NCBI GenBank assembly: GCA_022759345.1
Contig: JAEMPK010000088.1
Span: 1-23,978, forward strand
Reading direction: 5' to 3'
DNA length: 23,978 nucleotides
Origin: Pyrobaculum sp.
GTDB lineage: Archaea; Thermoproteota; Thermoprotei; Thermoproteales; Thermoproteaceae
Shown here: piece after piece, positions 1-7,256 of the stretch
How positions within the stretch are numbered: the first letter of the stretch is position 1
Layout: every line of letters starts with the position of its first letter
Program-made: the position numbers and the translations under genes
Notes under the pieces: model-generated
Told to the model about the DNA's origin: nothing
Databases searched by the model: none
The model's input: only the letters and a program-made list of their open reading frames with translations

Positions 1-205
1 CTTCTCTAGGGACTCTGAAGGGCGGTATGCCGAATATCAACAGCCCCCCAGGCTCGGGAAGCGCGTCGTAGATATGCACCTCGTGGCCGTTGCACAACAA
101 GACGCCCGCGGCGCCGAGCCCCGCAGGCCCAGCGCCTACGATTGCCACTTTCTTGCCGGTAGGTGGCTTCTTTGTGTTGGGCCTACACCTAAGCAGGAAC
201 TTCAT
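1..205 (-). CDS. FAD-dependent oxidoreductase, glutamate synthase small-subunit-like (5' end only)
   Basis: The N-terminal 68 residues are visible; the gene runs off the left edge. After a short lead with a Cys-Arg-Pro segment, a dinucleotide-binding fold begins with VAIVGAGPAGL (about residues 20-30), and the FAD ribose-binding acidic end of the second strand lies in HEVHIYDA. It is followed by PEPGGLLIFGIPPFRVPRE, which resembles the GG-L-GIP-R-P signature of the glutamate synthase small-chain and related NAD(P)H:acceptor oxidoreductases. Enzymes of this family pass electrons from NAD(P)H through FAD to a partner, but the partner and substrate cannot be told from this fragment. The ATG at 205 is chosen because a TATA box lies about 24 nt upstream, fitting a leaderless message. 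It could equally be a ferredoxin:NADP reductase-like or sulfide dehydrogenase-like member. Confidence 0.75.
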   Translation of the reverse strand, partial: MKFLLRCRPNTKKPPTGKKVAIVGAGPAGLGAAGVLLCNGHEVHIYDALPEPGGLLIFGIPPFRVPRE

Positions 206-224
206 AATGCCCTAAAAGACCGGC

Positions 225-232
225 CTTATAAG
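225..232 (-). promoter_or_regulatory. TATA box of the partial oxidoreductase gene
   Basis: CTTATAAG on the minus strand is centred about 24 nt upstream of the ATG at 205, the spacing expected for a leaderless archaeal transcript. Between this box and the end of cmk at 278 there is only AT-rich sequence with no clear terminator. Confidence 0.6.
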
Positions 233-277
233 TTGTGGAAAACCTATTATCAATTTAAATTACTGTATCTGTCGAAA

Positions 278-832
278 TCAACAAATTTTCTTTGAAAATC
301 TAGCCCCCAAGGAGGTGCATACAAAATCCAAGCTTATCCTAACCGCGTCGTTTATGGAGAGATAAGTCGTGTCCAGCACGAGGTCGAAGATGGAGAGGTC
401 CCCGATGTCTATGCCGTAGATGGATAGGTACCTCCTCCGGTTGAGCTCCTCCCTGTCTGTCACTTCGCGCAGTGCCTCCTCGAAGCTCTTCCCGTCGCGG
501 ACCGCCACACGCCTGGCCCGCACCTCCCTAGACGCCTTTAGGTAGATGCAGAGATCCGCGTAGGGCCTCACAACCCACGCCGCAAGATGTCCCTCAAGCA
601 CCACGTCGCCGTTTTTCGCAAGCTCCACAGCCATGGCGTCAATCTTTTTGTCGATCTCCGGGTTAGCCTCGGCGTATTTATGAAACTCCACGAAGTCCAT
701 CCCCATCTTAGCCGCCAACTCCCTAAAAAGAGAGCCAGAAGAGACGAGGGGCACCTTCAAAACCCGCGCCAGCTCCCTCGCAATGGTGGTCTTCCCGCTG
801 CCTGGTTGCCCCGAGACGGCGACGACAACCAT
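278..832 (-). CDS. cmk: Cytidylate kinase (archaeal CMP kinase)
   Basis: 184 residues, a normal length for the archaeal cytidylate kinase family. It phosphorylates CMP/dCMP with ATP in cytosolic pyrimidine nucleotide supply. The Walker A P-loop GQPGSGKTT is at residues 8-16, followed by the helix TIARELARVL. The segment SSGSLFRELAAKMG matches the substrate-binding region (usually SxGxxFRxxA), and REVRARRVAVRD and the later EELNRRRY supply lid arginines. The gene starts 7 nt after the rpl34e stop and must be co-transcribed with it. A purine-rich stretch, AAGGAGAT, lies about 15-20 nt before the ATG, rather far for a classical ribosome site. In many archaea L34e and cmk are linked, often with L14e and truB; those two genes are absent downstream here. 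Confidence 0.93.
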   Translation of the reverse strand: MVVVAVSGQPGSGKTTIARELARVLKVPLVSSGSLFRELAAKMGMDFVEFHKYAEANPEIDKKIDAMAVELAKNGDVVLEGHLAAWVVRPYADLCIYLKASREVRARRVAVRDGKSFEEALREVTDREELNRRRYLSIYGIDIGDLSIFDLVLDTTYLSINDAVRISLDFVCTSLGARFSKKIC

Positions 833-839
833 GCAATTT

Positions 840-1094
840 TTATCTCCTTACTGCAAGTCGGAGGGCACGTGCCACCACCTTGTGGGAGTATGTTCCGCCG
901 TAGGGTCTACTGGGGGCTCTTATGGAGACGCCGAATCTATACACTTTCGCGTTCATGCCGCCAAGCGGCAGTCCAGTAACTGGACATTTGGGCACCCCCT
1001 TCGCTCTCTTTTCGTATCTCGTGGCCGTTCGCCCACCTGGCGTCCTTACTTTTATCCTCCTTAGAGTTCTAGAACGCTGTGCTGGACGGGGCAT
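840..1094 (-). CDS. rpl34e: 50S ribosomal protein L34e
   Basis: 84 residues, very basic, with the family's N-terminal PRPAQRSRTLRR, the conserved RTPGGRTATRYEKR and the CPVTGLPLGG core. L34e is an archaeal/eukaryotic large-subunit protein that binds rRNA. Only one Cys (about residue 37) is seen, so the zinc ribbon of some L34e proteins is degenerate or absent here. The ATG at 1094 is supported by a TATA box about 24 nt upstream. It is the promoter-proximal gene of the rpl34e-cmk operon and is divergent from the EF-1 alpha gene, with 73 bp between the two start codons. Confidence 0.95.
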   Translation of the reverse strand: MPRPAQRSRTLRRIKVRTPGGRTATRYEKRAKGVPKCPVTGLPLGGMNAKVYRFGVSIRAPSRPYGGTYSHKVVARALRLAVRR

Positions 1095-1113
1095 GACAGA
1101 TCGAATAGATCAG

Positions 1114-1122
1114 TTTTTAAGC
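1114..1122 (-). promoter_or_regulatory. TATA box of rpl34e-cmk
   Basis: GCTTAAAAA read on the minus strand is centred about 24 nt upstream of the L34e ATG, with the purine-rich CCAAAG (BRE-like) just upstream. It sits in the 73-bp region divergent with EF-1 alpha. Confidence 0.6.
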
Positions 1123-1140
1123 CTTTGGACATTCGAAAAA

Positions 1141-1148
1141 TTTATAAG
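1141..1148 (+). promoter_or_regulatory. Strong TATA box and BRE of the EF-1 alpha gene
   Basis: TTTATAAG preceded by the A-rich CGAAAAA at 1134-1140 looks like a near-consensus archaeal BRE/TATA pair. Its centre is about 24 nt before the ATG at 1168, so the message is probably leaderless. A strong promoter is expected for this abundant protein. Confidence 0.7.
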
Positions 1149-1167
1149 ACAATAGATAACAACGCTT

Positions 1168-2502
1168 ATGCCATCGATAGTACTGCCACCAAAACCTACG
1201 GCCCTACAGAAGCCGCACTTGAACTTGGCAGTAGTGGGCCACGTCGATAACGGCAAGTCGACATTAGTAGGGCGGTTGCTCTACGAGACAGGTTACGTCG
1301 ACGAGAAGGCTTTCAAAGAAATTGAGGAGATGGCCAAAAAGATGGGCAAGGAGGACTTCGCCTTTGCCTGGATCCTCGACAGATTTAAAGAGGAGCGCGA
1401 ACGCGGCGTCACCATCGAGGCCACACACGTGGGCTTCGAAACCAACAAGCTATTCATAACTATCATCGATCTGCCGGGCCACCGTGACTTCGTTAAGAAC
1501 ATGATAGTAGGAGCCAGCCAGGCAGATGCCGCAATGTTTGTAATCTCTGCCCGACCTGGCGAGTTCGAGACCGCGATTGGGCCGCAAGGACAAGGCAGAG
1601 AGCACCTCTTCTTGATCAGGACGCTCGGCATTCAGCAACTTGTAGTTGCTGTGAATAAGATGGACGCGGTGAATTACGATCAGAAGAGGTATGAACAAGT
1701 CAAGGCCGAGGTGTCGAAGTTATTAAAGTTGCTGGGTTACGACCCGAGCAAGATTCACTTTGTGCCCGTGAGCGCCATCAAGGGCGACAACATAAAGACG
1801 AAATCTCCCAACATGCCGTGGTACAACGGCCCCGCGTTGCTAGAGGTTCTTGACGCCTTCCAGCCGCCCCCGAGACCGACGGACAAGCCGCTCAGAATGC
1901 CGATTCAAGACGTCTTCACAATCACAGGCGCCGGCACTGTGGTCGTCGGCAGAGTAGAGACAGGCGTGTTGAAGGTAGGCGATAAGGTCGTCGTTGTTCC
2001 GCCTGCGAAGGTAGGCGATGTTAGGTCTATCGAGACTCACCACATGAAGCTCGAACAGGCTCAGCCAGGTGACAACGTGGGCGTAAACGTGAGGGGCATC
2101 GGCAAAGAGGATGTGAAACGCGGCGACGTGTTGGGCAAAGTTGATAACGTTCCCACCGTGGCTGAGGAGATTGTGGCGCGTGTAGTTGTGTTGTGGCACC
2201 CCACGGCCATAGGGCCCGGCTATGCGCCGGTTATGCACATCCACACGGCCACGGTGCCTGTGCAGATCACCGAGCTTGTGTCTAAGCTAGATCCGCGTAC
2301 GGGCCAGGCGGTGGAGCAGAAGCCTCAGTTCATAAAGCAGGGCGACGTAGCGATTGTGAAAATTAAGCCGTTGAAACCTGTGGTGGCTGAGAAGTTCAGT
2401 GACTTCCCGGCGCTTGGCCGCTTCGCCCTCCGCGACATGGGCAGGACGATTGCGGCAGGGCAGATAATTGAGGTAAAGCCGGCGCAGGTGCAGATAAAGT
2501 AA
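1168..2502 (+). CDS. tuf: Translation elongation factor EF-1 alpha (aEF1A)
   Basis: 444 residues, the full family length. The GTPase delivers aminoacyl-tRNA to the ribosome. G1 is GHVDNGKST at residues 24-32, and the switch I region holds ERERGVTIE. G3 is DLPGHRDF, G4 is NKMD and G5 is the SAIKG region. Two beta-barrel domains follow, with FTITGAGTVVVGRVETG opening domain 2 and the conserved HHMKLEQAQPGDNVG. The sequence closely resembles my memory of Pyrobaculum EF-1 alpha, which is the best genus-level clue in the window. The gene stands alone: in many archaea it is followed by rps10, but here the next gene converges from the other strand. Its stop codon is one end of a 7-bp inverted repeat shared with the neighbour's stop. 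Confidence 0.98.
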   Translation: MPSIVLPPKPTALQKPHLNLAVVGHVDNGKSTLVGRLLYETGYVDEKAFKEIEEMAKKMGKEDFAFAWILDRFKEERERGVTIEATHVGFETNKLFITIIDLPGHRDFVKNMIVGASQADAAMFVISARPGEFETAIGPQGQGREHLFLIRTLGIQQLVVAVNKMDAVNYDQKRYEQVKAEVSKLLKLLGYDPSKIHFVPVSAIKGDNIKTKSPNMPWYNGPALLEVLDAFQPPPRPTDKPLRMPIQDVFTITGAGTVVVGRVETGVLKVGDKVVVVPPAKVGDVRSIETHHMKLEQAQPGDNVGVNVRGIGKEDVKRGDVLGKVDNVPTVAEEIVARVVVLWHPTAIGPGYAPVMHIHTATVPVQITELVSKLDPRTGQAVEQKPQFIKQGDVAIVKIKPLKPVVAEKFSDFPALGRFALRDMGRTIAAGQIIEVKPAQVQIK

Positions 2503-2518
2503 CGGCTTTTTGCCGTTA
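2500..2518. terminator. Palindrome with TTTTT loop at the EF-1 alpha/HerA convergent junction
   Basis: A perfect 7-bp inverted repeat, TAACGGC and GCCGTTA, flanks a TTTTT loop. The outer TAA at each end is the stop codon of the plus-strand EF-1 alpha gene and of the minus-strand HerA-like gene respectively. It may act as a hairpin in both RNAs; on the plus strand the T5 tract could also serve as an archaeal terminator signal. The minus strand reads A5 in the loop, so termination there would rest on the hairpin or on sequence further on. Confidence 0.5.
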
Positions 2519-4096
2519 GTCTCTTCTTTCTTCTCTTATTAGTTTGGGAGTTGTGCCGCCGTGATGGGTCCATCTTTGATCTACTGTTATTAGAAGCGGC
2601 GCTGGCACTGATACGCCTGTTATCAACGCCTCTGTCTCGTCTAGAGTTTTAAGAGGTCTTGGGTCGTCTAGATGTTCTGCCACTGACGTTACATACTTAA
2701 GGTCGTTTGGGTTTATCATCCGTTTGAAAATCTGCGTCATTGCCTGAGAGGCGACGTCTTGATCTAACTTGGCTGGTCTCTGTGTTATGAGGCAGAGCCC
2801 TAGTCCGAATTTTCTGCCTTCTCTGGCGATTTTTGCGACGTAGCTCTTGCTGACTGCGGCGGCTGTGGCCGGGGCGAAGTTGTGCGCCTCCTCTATAACT
2901 AAGAGAGTGGTTAAGTTTTTCCTCTGAGTGGAGACTCGGTATAGTTGATCTAGGAGGACTGCTAAGAAGATTTGCTGGTCGAGGTTGTCCAGTCCCGAGA
3001 TGTCGAAGACGTGGATCGCCGGCGTAGTTAGGTAGGCGTGGGGGTCTATCAGTTTTAGCGGTTCTCCGTTATAGGTATCTCCGTATCGTGTTAAAAAGAT
3101 CGGGCTTGTGTAGAAGAGGGATCTCAGACGGCCCTCTAAGCCCCGTAGGGCCATCTCGCCAGCGTAGCCAGGCGGCGCGGCGTGTCTACCGCCCTCTACA
3201 ACCTCTTGTATGAGTTCTTCTACTGTGGTTAGAGGCTGTCTCTCGCCGTAGCTTGTGGCGGCTTGCCACCCCTCCTCAAGAATTCTCCTCTGTGCGTCGG
3301 TGATTCCGTAGAGCGTGTCGAGGATTTTTTCCAGGGTCCTCAACGGCAGACTCCTGGGGTTTATGCCCACCCGGGTGTACGTACGCGGTTTACCGTATCG
3401 CTGTTTAAAGGCGTTGTCTATAGGCTCTACATCTACCTTACCCACTACCTTTATTTTCACTTTTTCTGACACAGCGCCTCCTTCCTCCTTCACTGGAAGC
3501 GACATTGCTGAATACTCGCCGTGGGGGTCTATGACTAGTATTGGGATGTTTAGAAGACTGAGTCTCTCGATTATGACACCTGCTAGCCAGCTTTTGCCTG
3601 CTCCTGTGCTGGCGAGTATTGCGCAGTGATGTGTGACCAACTTCTCTGCGTTTATCCTCGCCGGTATATTCGTCCCTCTTATCTTGCCGATTGTTATATA
3701 GGTGCCTTCCTCCGGCGGTGAGAAAAACTCTTCAAGTTCAGATTCTGTCGTCTGGTAGACGTACGAGAGCGGCTTCACAGGTTTTTGAGGTCTGTAGATC
3801 TTTCCCCCCCTTCTGGCTCCCAACACCGCTGCCTTGGCTTCTGTGTAGTAAAGGGCCTCCTCTATGCCGAGGGTCTCTTTTATCTCTCTAACGGTTTCTT
3901 CTTCATCGAATTGCGCAATGAGTCGGGGGTCTGTCGCCGTGTTTCTATACCTAAGCGCCACTACTCGGGAGATTATCCTTAATCCATCTATCTCAGTAGC
4001 CACGAAGGAGCCTACGTCTAGTTCGACGCCTCGAAAGGGCTTAAATATGTAGTAATATATAGAGGGCGCCTTAATTACTACGCCTATCCGCTCCAC
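2516..4096 (-). CDS. HerA-family DNA-translocating ATPase (HAS-barrel plus DUF87)
   Basis: 526 residues. The first 150 or so residues fit the HAS-barrel of HerA-type proteins (YYYIFKPFRGVELDVGSFVA near the start). The HerA/FtsK-like ATPase core follows: Walker A ASTGAGKS at 162-169, a VIDPHGEYS strand at about 188-196, Walker B LLVIEEAHNFAP at about 398-409, and an arginine-rich KIAREGRKFG with ITQRP sensor at 422-441. HerA forms hexamers that pump DNA and in archaea usually works with NurA, Mre11 and Rad50 in end resection. None of those partners is adjacent, so this is an orphan paralogue or an unlinked HerA; a different nuclease partner is possible. The GTG at 4096 is supported by an upstream TATA box. 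The gene converges on EF-1 alpha with its stop inside a shared palindrome. Confidence 0.88.
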   Translation of the reverse strand: MERIGVVIKAPSIYYYIFKPFRGVELDVGSFVATEIDGLRIISRVVALRYRNTATDPRLIAQFDEEETVREIKETLGIEEALYYTEAKAAVLGARRGGKIYRPQKPVKPLSYVYQTTESELEEFFSPPEEGTYITIGKIRGTNIPARINAEKLVTHHCAILASTGAGKSWLAGVIIERLSLLNIPILVIDPHGEYSAMSLPVKEEGGAVSEKVKIKVVGKVDVEPIDNAFKQRYGKPRTYTRVGINPRSLPLRTLEKILDTLYGITDAQRRILEEGWQAATSYGERQPLTTVEELIQEVVEGGRHAAPPGYAGEMALRGLEGRLRSLFYTSPIFLTRYGDTYNGEPLKLIDPHAYLTTPAIHVFDISGLDNLDQQIFLAVLLDQLYRVSTQRKNLTTLLVIEEAHNFAPATAAAVSKSYVAKIAREGRKFGLGLCLITQRPAKLDQDVASQAMTQIFKRMINPNDLKYVTSVAEHLDDPRPLKTLDETEALITGVSVPAPLLITVDQRWTHHGGTTPKLIREERRD

Positions 4097-4112
4097 GTAT
4101 CTAGTCTATGGT

Positions 4113-4122
4113 ATTATTTAAG
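4113..4122 (-). promoter_or_regulatory. TATA box of the HerA-like gene
   Basis: CTTAAATAAT on the minus strand is centred about 22 nt before the GTG at 4096, in the 50-bp gap after the CxxC protein gene. Nothing else is seen in the gap. Confidence 0.5.
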
Positions 4123-4146
4123 TCCAAGCGTCAGAACTGTGGAGTG

Positions 4147-4452
4147 TCACGACGTGATTTTCCTCACGGCGTCTATTAAAGGGGCTGGGTTCGTTATGTA
4201 GGTGTGGCCGTTTCTGTCGATTATCTCTGCTCTGTCTTCGTATATGTATACTGTATAAAGGGGCGGGTCAACTCTTATGAAGTATTCTAGTGGAAACGCT
4301 CTTCTGACGAAGCCGCTCTTGTCGATGTATATCTTTACAAAGTGGTCTCTGTGCTGAACTACAGCTTCATAGAGGCCGCCGATTGGCTCCTTCACAGTTT
4401 TTATATTGACGTAGATCTCCTCGCCGCACACTGGACATCTGAATCTAGCCAC
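4147..4452 (-). CDS. Small CxxC (half zinc ribbon) protein of unknown function
   Basis: 101 residues, not recognised as a named family. The N-terminus ARFRCPVCGEEIYVN has one CPVC knuckle (C6, C9) of a zinc ribbon, but no second CxxC follows, so metal binding would need a partner chain or a dimer. The rest is predicted mostly beta: alternating hydrophobic strands such as HFVKIYIDKSG, RAFPLEYFIRVD and LYTVYIYEDRAEIID, then a C-terminal helix APLIDAVRKI. It has no signal peptide or membrane segment and is probably cytosolic. The GTG at 4452 fits a TATA box about 23 nt upstream that overlaps the dph2 stop codon, so it can be transcribed separately from dph2. It precedes the HerA-like gene by 50 bp on the same strand; a link to DNA transactions is only a guess from position. 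Confidence 0.75.
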   Translation of the reverse strand: MARFRCPVCGEEIYVNIKTVKEPIGGLYEAVVQHRDHFVKIYIDKSGFVRRAFPLEYFIRVDPPLYTVYIYEDRAEIIDRNGHTYITNPAPLIDAVRKITS

Positions 4453-4470
4453 AGAGCTACGTAACAGTGG

Positions 4471-4479
4471 TTTTTAAAG
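4471..4479 (-). promoter_or_regulatory. TATA box overlapping the dph2 stop codon
   Basis: CTTTAAAAA on the minus strand includes the dph2 TAA (4474-4476) and lies about 23 nt upstream of the GTG of the CxxC protein gene. The same stop-in-TATA layout occurs before the PRPP synthetase gene. Confidence 0.55.
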
Positions 4480-5406
4480 CAGTCTTATGGCCAATCTGGG
4501 GTCGAGACGTCTTTCTACGTATTCGTAGTAGTTAAGGATGGGGGTTTTCACCCGGTCTAAGTCGTCTATCCCAATGCGGGGACATGCGGTGTTTATGACT
4601 AGGTCGAACTGCAGATCGTCGATGTATTCAGGTGAGGCCTCGTCAAGTACCACTAAGGTAATGCCCCTGGCCGCCAGCTCCTTAGCTTTTTCATCTTGCC
4701 GTTGGCCGGGTTTTGTGGTGAGCAACACGGCGACTCTACGTGGCGTGGTTAGATGCGCCCTGGCCTTCAGCTTCATCACTCTTATGAAGTCTTGTTCCAC
4801 GTCTTTCACCTCGCCGCGGAATGGGTCTATCTGGAAAACCTTGCTGTCTGGGTAGAAGAACTTTAAAGTGAGGGGGTAGAAGAGGCCTGTGGCAACGACG
4901 TGCGCCACGGGCCCCGGCGGCTCCCCGACCCAACAGCCTGTGATCGGCTCTTTTGCCAGGGGGAGGCCGGTCTCGGCGTGGAGTCTTTCCGCAATTTTTC
5001 GATAGGGCAGGGGGAAGTATATCTTTCCCTCTTGAGACGGCTTGGGGAGTTGTGGCGGCGGCTTGTAGTACGCTGGGATGAAGTACACCTCGGAGGCGTC
5101 AGTCCTCAGTCTGTAGAGGTCGACATCTAGTCTCTCTAGGGAGGCGCCTAGGTTTCGTTGTAGGAGATATGCGATGTTGGGCGGCACGCCGTGGCCTAGG
5201 TGAAAGATGCGTTTATAAGCAGGGTCTAGCCGCACGTCGCACGACCCCCACACCGGCCGTCCAGACAAGGCGGCGCCCGTCTTCTCCGCTATATGAGCCG
5301 CGATCCACTTAAACCCCGGCGGAGCCTCAATCAAGGTGTCTGGGCCCGCCTGCCAGGCCAGGGGGTGTACTTCAACCGTGTCCACTCTCCTCTCTTCGTC
5401 TCCCAT
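4474..5406 (-). CDS. dph2: Diphthamide biosynthesis enzyme Dph2
   Basis: 310 residues. Archaeal Dph2 is a homodimeric, non-canonical radical-SAM enzyme that transfers the 3-amino-3-carboxypropyl group of SAM to a histidine of elongation factor EF-2, the first step to diphthamide. Three cysteines, one from each of the three repeated domains, hold the [4Fe-4S] cluster, and all three are visible: C56 in VWGSCDVR, C158 in ITGCWVGE and C275 in INTACPRIGIDD. The N-terminal DTLIEAPPGFKW corresponds to the family's LQ-PEGL segment. The ATG at 5406 lies inside the end of the topoisomerase gene (35-nt overlap), so the two are co-transcribed and probably translationally coupled. Family lengths are usually around 320-340 aa, so this is slightly short. 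Confidence 0.92.
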   Translation of the reverse strand: MGDEERRVDTVEVHPLAWQAGPDTLIEAPPGFKWIAAHIAEKTGAALSGRPVWGSCDVRLDPAYKRIFHLGHGVPPNIAYLLQRNLGASLERLDVDLYRLRTDASEVYFIPAYYKPPPQLPKPSQEGKIYFPLPYRKIAERLHAETGLPLAKEPITGCWVGEPPGPVAHVVATGLFYPLTLKFFYPDSKVFQIDPFRGEVKDVEQDFIRVMKLKARAHLTTPRRVAVLLTTKPGQRQDEKAKELAARGITLVVLDEASPEYIDDLQFDLVINTACPRIGIDDLDRVKTPILNYYEYVERRLDPRLAIRLL

Positions 5407-7186
5407 TTAAAACCGCTTCCAGCATCTTTTTGAGTTCTTCTCTTCGTTCTTTTAAAGCTAGGTAGTATTTTTCAAATTCTGCCTTAATCTCAGGTATAAG
5501 CTTCTTAGGCGCGACGCCGTCTTTAACTATGCTCTGGAGGGCTTTTTCTATCCTTGCACGTACAGTGGGCTCGATTAACTCAGGGGCGTAGTTAAACAAC
5601 GCAGTGGCTAGAGCCATCCCCAGGTCTGTAGGTATACACTTCCCTTTCCGTATCTCCATGTAGCCACGTTTGACGTTGGTATAGATGTGGTCTTGCATCG
5701 TGGCGTCTGTGCCTATGCCATACTTCCTCATAAGCGCCAGAAGCTCGGACTCGGACATCTGAGGCGGCGGCTCGGTTTCTCTCTCCACTACCTTCACCTC
5801 GACGGCGTAGGCGACGTCGCCCACCTCGACCCGCGGGAGAGGCTTCTCCGACTGGCGCTCCCATGGGTATATCCGCCAATACCCCTCGTCAAGTGTCCTC
5901 TGCCCCTCCGCCTCCAGCTGTATCCTGCCGAAGTCGACGATTATCTTCTGCTTCTCCACTTGAGCCGGCGGGCTGAGGGTGGCAAGGAAGTGACGCACGA
6001 CGAAGTCGTAGATGGGCCAGGCGTAGCGGGCCGCCTTGCCGAAGACCTTATAGATGTCGTCTCTAGTGGCCGCCTTAGTGGGATAAATAGGCGGGTGGGC
6101 CCCGTCGTCTGAGTCTCCTCTCGTCGGCTTAAACCCACGTTCAAGCAACTCCTCTGCGTAGCTTTTATGCTCGCCGTTGGTCAACTCTTTTAAGATCTCG
6201 CGGAGGTCCAGCGTCGGCGGGTAAATAGTCGTCTCGGTCCTCGGGTATGATATGTAGCCGGCGCGGTAAAGCTCTTCGGCGATGTCTAGAGTTCGCTTAG
6301 AGTTTATCCCCAGCCATCTACTAGCCCTACGCTCCAGCTCTACAGTCTCAAGAGGCTCCGGCGGCTGTACGTAATGCCGCCTATACATAGCCGTCTTTAC
6401 AACTCCTCGCTTAATCGTTGCGGCAACCTCCTCTGCCTCTCTCCGCGTCTTGAACCTCACGTCGGCAGACATCTCCAGCCTATGGCCGTCGACGTCTACC
6501 AGCGCCTTAATTACGTAGTACTTCTCCGGTTTGAAGTTCCGGCGTTCTAACTCCCTCGTCACAACGATCCCAAGGACCGGCGTCTGACAAGGCCCGTAGC
6601 TTAGGAACTGCCCCTTCTCTAGCGAGTTTTTCACCGTCAGCGTGAGGAAGCGGGTAAACACGGCGCCAAGGGTCAAGTCGATCTGCATCCTCGTAAAAAC
6701 CTTCTCTACCTGTTTCAGATCCAGCTTGGTAGGTTTTTGAAACGCAGCCCTAATGTCTTTATAAGTTACTGCGTTGAAACGGACGCGGTAGATCTTTGCG
6801 TATTTGTTTACGAGTCTCACCACAAGCGCCGCTTCGTAGGCGATGGCCTCCCCCTCTACGTCTGCGTCCAGCGCTAAATAGACCTCCTCAGCCTTCTGAG
6901 CCAGCGTCTTAAGCGCCTTGAGATACGGAAGCGACTCCCCTCTTGTCACCAACACCGGCGTACTCCGAAAAAGCTCCTCCGGAGGTAGCCACGTCCATAT
7001 GTTTTGCCGCGCCGCGAAGTCGAAGTCCATCAAATGTCCGCTGAGGCCTAACGCAACCGCCTCTCTGCCCTCGTAGCGGAAGTAATAGGCCGCCACTCCG
7101 TGTACCTTCTGTAGCCGATAGGTGCCGCCCAAATATTTAGCGACTGCCTGTGCTACAGAACGTTTCTCAGTCACCACAAGAATCAC
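5372..7186 (-). CDS. Type IA DNA topoisomerase, eukaryotic-type topoisomerase III
   Basis: 604 residues. Type IA enzymes cut one DNA strand through a 5'-phosphotyrosine and relax negative supercoils or decatenate. The Toprim domain is at the N-terminus: the start ILVVTEKRSVAQAVA and acidic motif DADVEGE at 107-113. The catalytic tyrosine is Y314 in YISYPRTET. SYGPCQTPVLGIVV (about 196-209) and QIDLTLGAVFTRF (about 168-180) resemble eukaryotic Top3 more than bacterial TopA, and so does the GIGTDAT motif near residue 490. No C-terminal zinc fingers are present; the protein ends in a basic, charged helix. In archaea such enzymes are thought to act in recombination repair. The GTG at 7186 is supported by a TATA box about 25 nt upstream. 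It is first in an operon with dph2. Confidence 0.93.
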   Translation of the reverse strand: MILVVTEKRSVAQAVAKYLGGTYRLQKVHGVAAYYFRYEGREAVALGLSGHLMDFDFAARQNIWTWLPPEELFRSTPVLVTRGESLPYLKALKTLAQKAEEVYLALDADVEGEAIAYEAALVVRLVNKYAKIYRVRFNAVTYKDIRAAFQKPTKLDLKQVEKVFTRMQIDLTLGAVFTRFLTLTVKNSLEKGQFLSYGPCQTPVLGIVVTRELERRNFKPEKYYVIKALVDVDGHRLEMSADVRFKTRREAEEVAATIKRGVVKTAMYRRHYVQPPEPLETVELERRASRWLGINSKRTLDIAEELYRAGYISYPRTETTIYPPTLDLREILKELTNGEHKSYAEELLERGFKPTRGDSDDGAHPPIYPTKAATRDDIYKVFGKAARYAWPIYDFVVRHFLATLSPPAQVEKQKIIVDFGRIQLEAEGQRTLDEGYWRIYPWERQSEKPLPRVEVGDVAYAVEVKVVERETEPPPQMSESELLALMRKYGIGTDATMQDHIYTNVKRGYMEIRKGKCIPTDLGMALATALFNYAPELIEPTVRARIEKALQSIVKDGVAPKKLIPEIKAEFEKYYLALKERREELKKMLEAVLNGRRREESGHG

Positions 7187-7205
7187 AGATATTGAGTGGC
7201 GGCGA

Positions 7206-7216
7206 GTTATTTAATT
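7206..7216 (-). promoter_or_regulatory. TATA box of the topoisomerase-dph2 operon
   Basis: AATTAAATAAC on the minus strand is centred about 25 nt upstream of the GTG at 7186, in a 70-bp divergent promoter region. Confidence 0.6.
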
Positions 7217-7230
7217 ATTGATCAAAACCT

Positions 7231-7238
7231 TTTTATAA
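7231..7238 (+). promoter_or_regulatory. TATA box of the proline-rich protein gene
   Basis: TTTTATAA within CCTTTTTATAATT is about 22 nt before the ATG at 7257. It favours that ATG over the TTG at 7239, which lies directly at the box and would be untranscribed. Confidence 0.6.
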
Positions 7239-7256
7239 TTGGGCGTGGGGTGGCAC

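Noticed and set aside
7239..7256. TTG start for the proline-rich protein
   Set aside because: It overlaps the TATA box, so it would not be in the mRNA.
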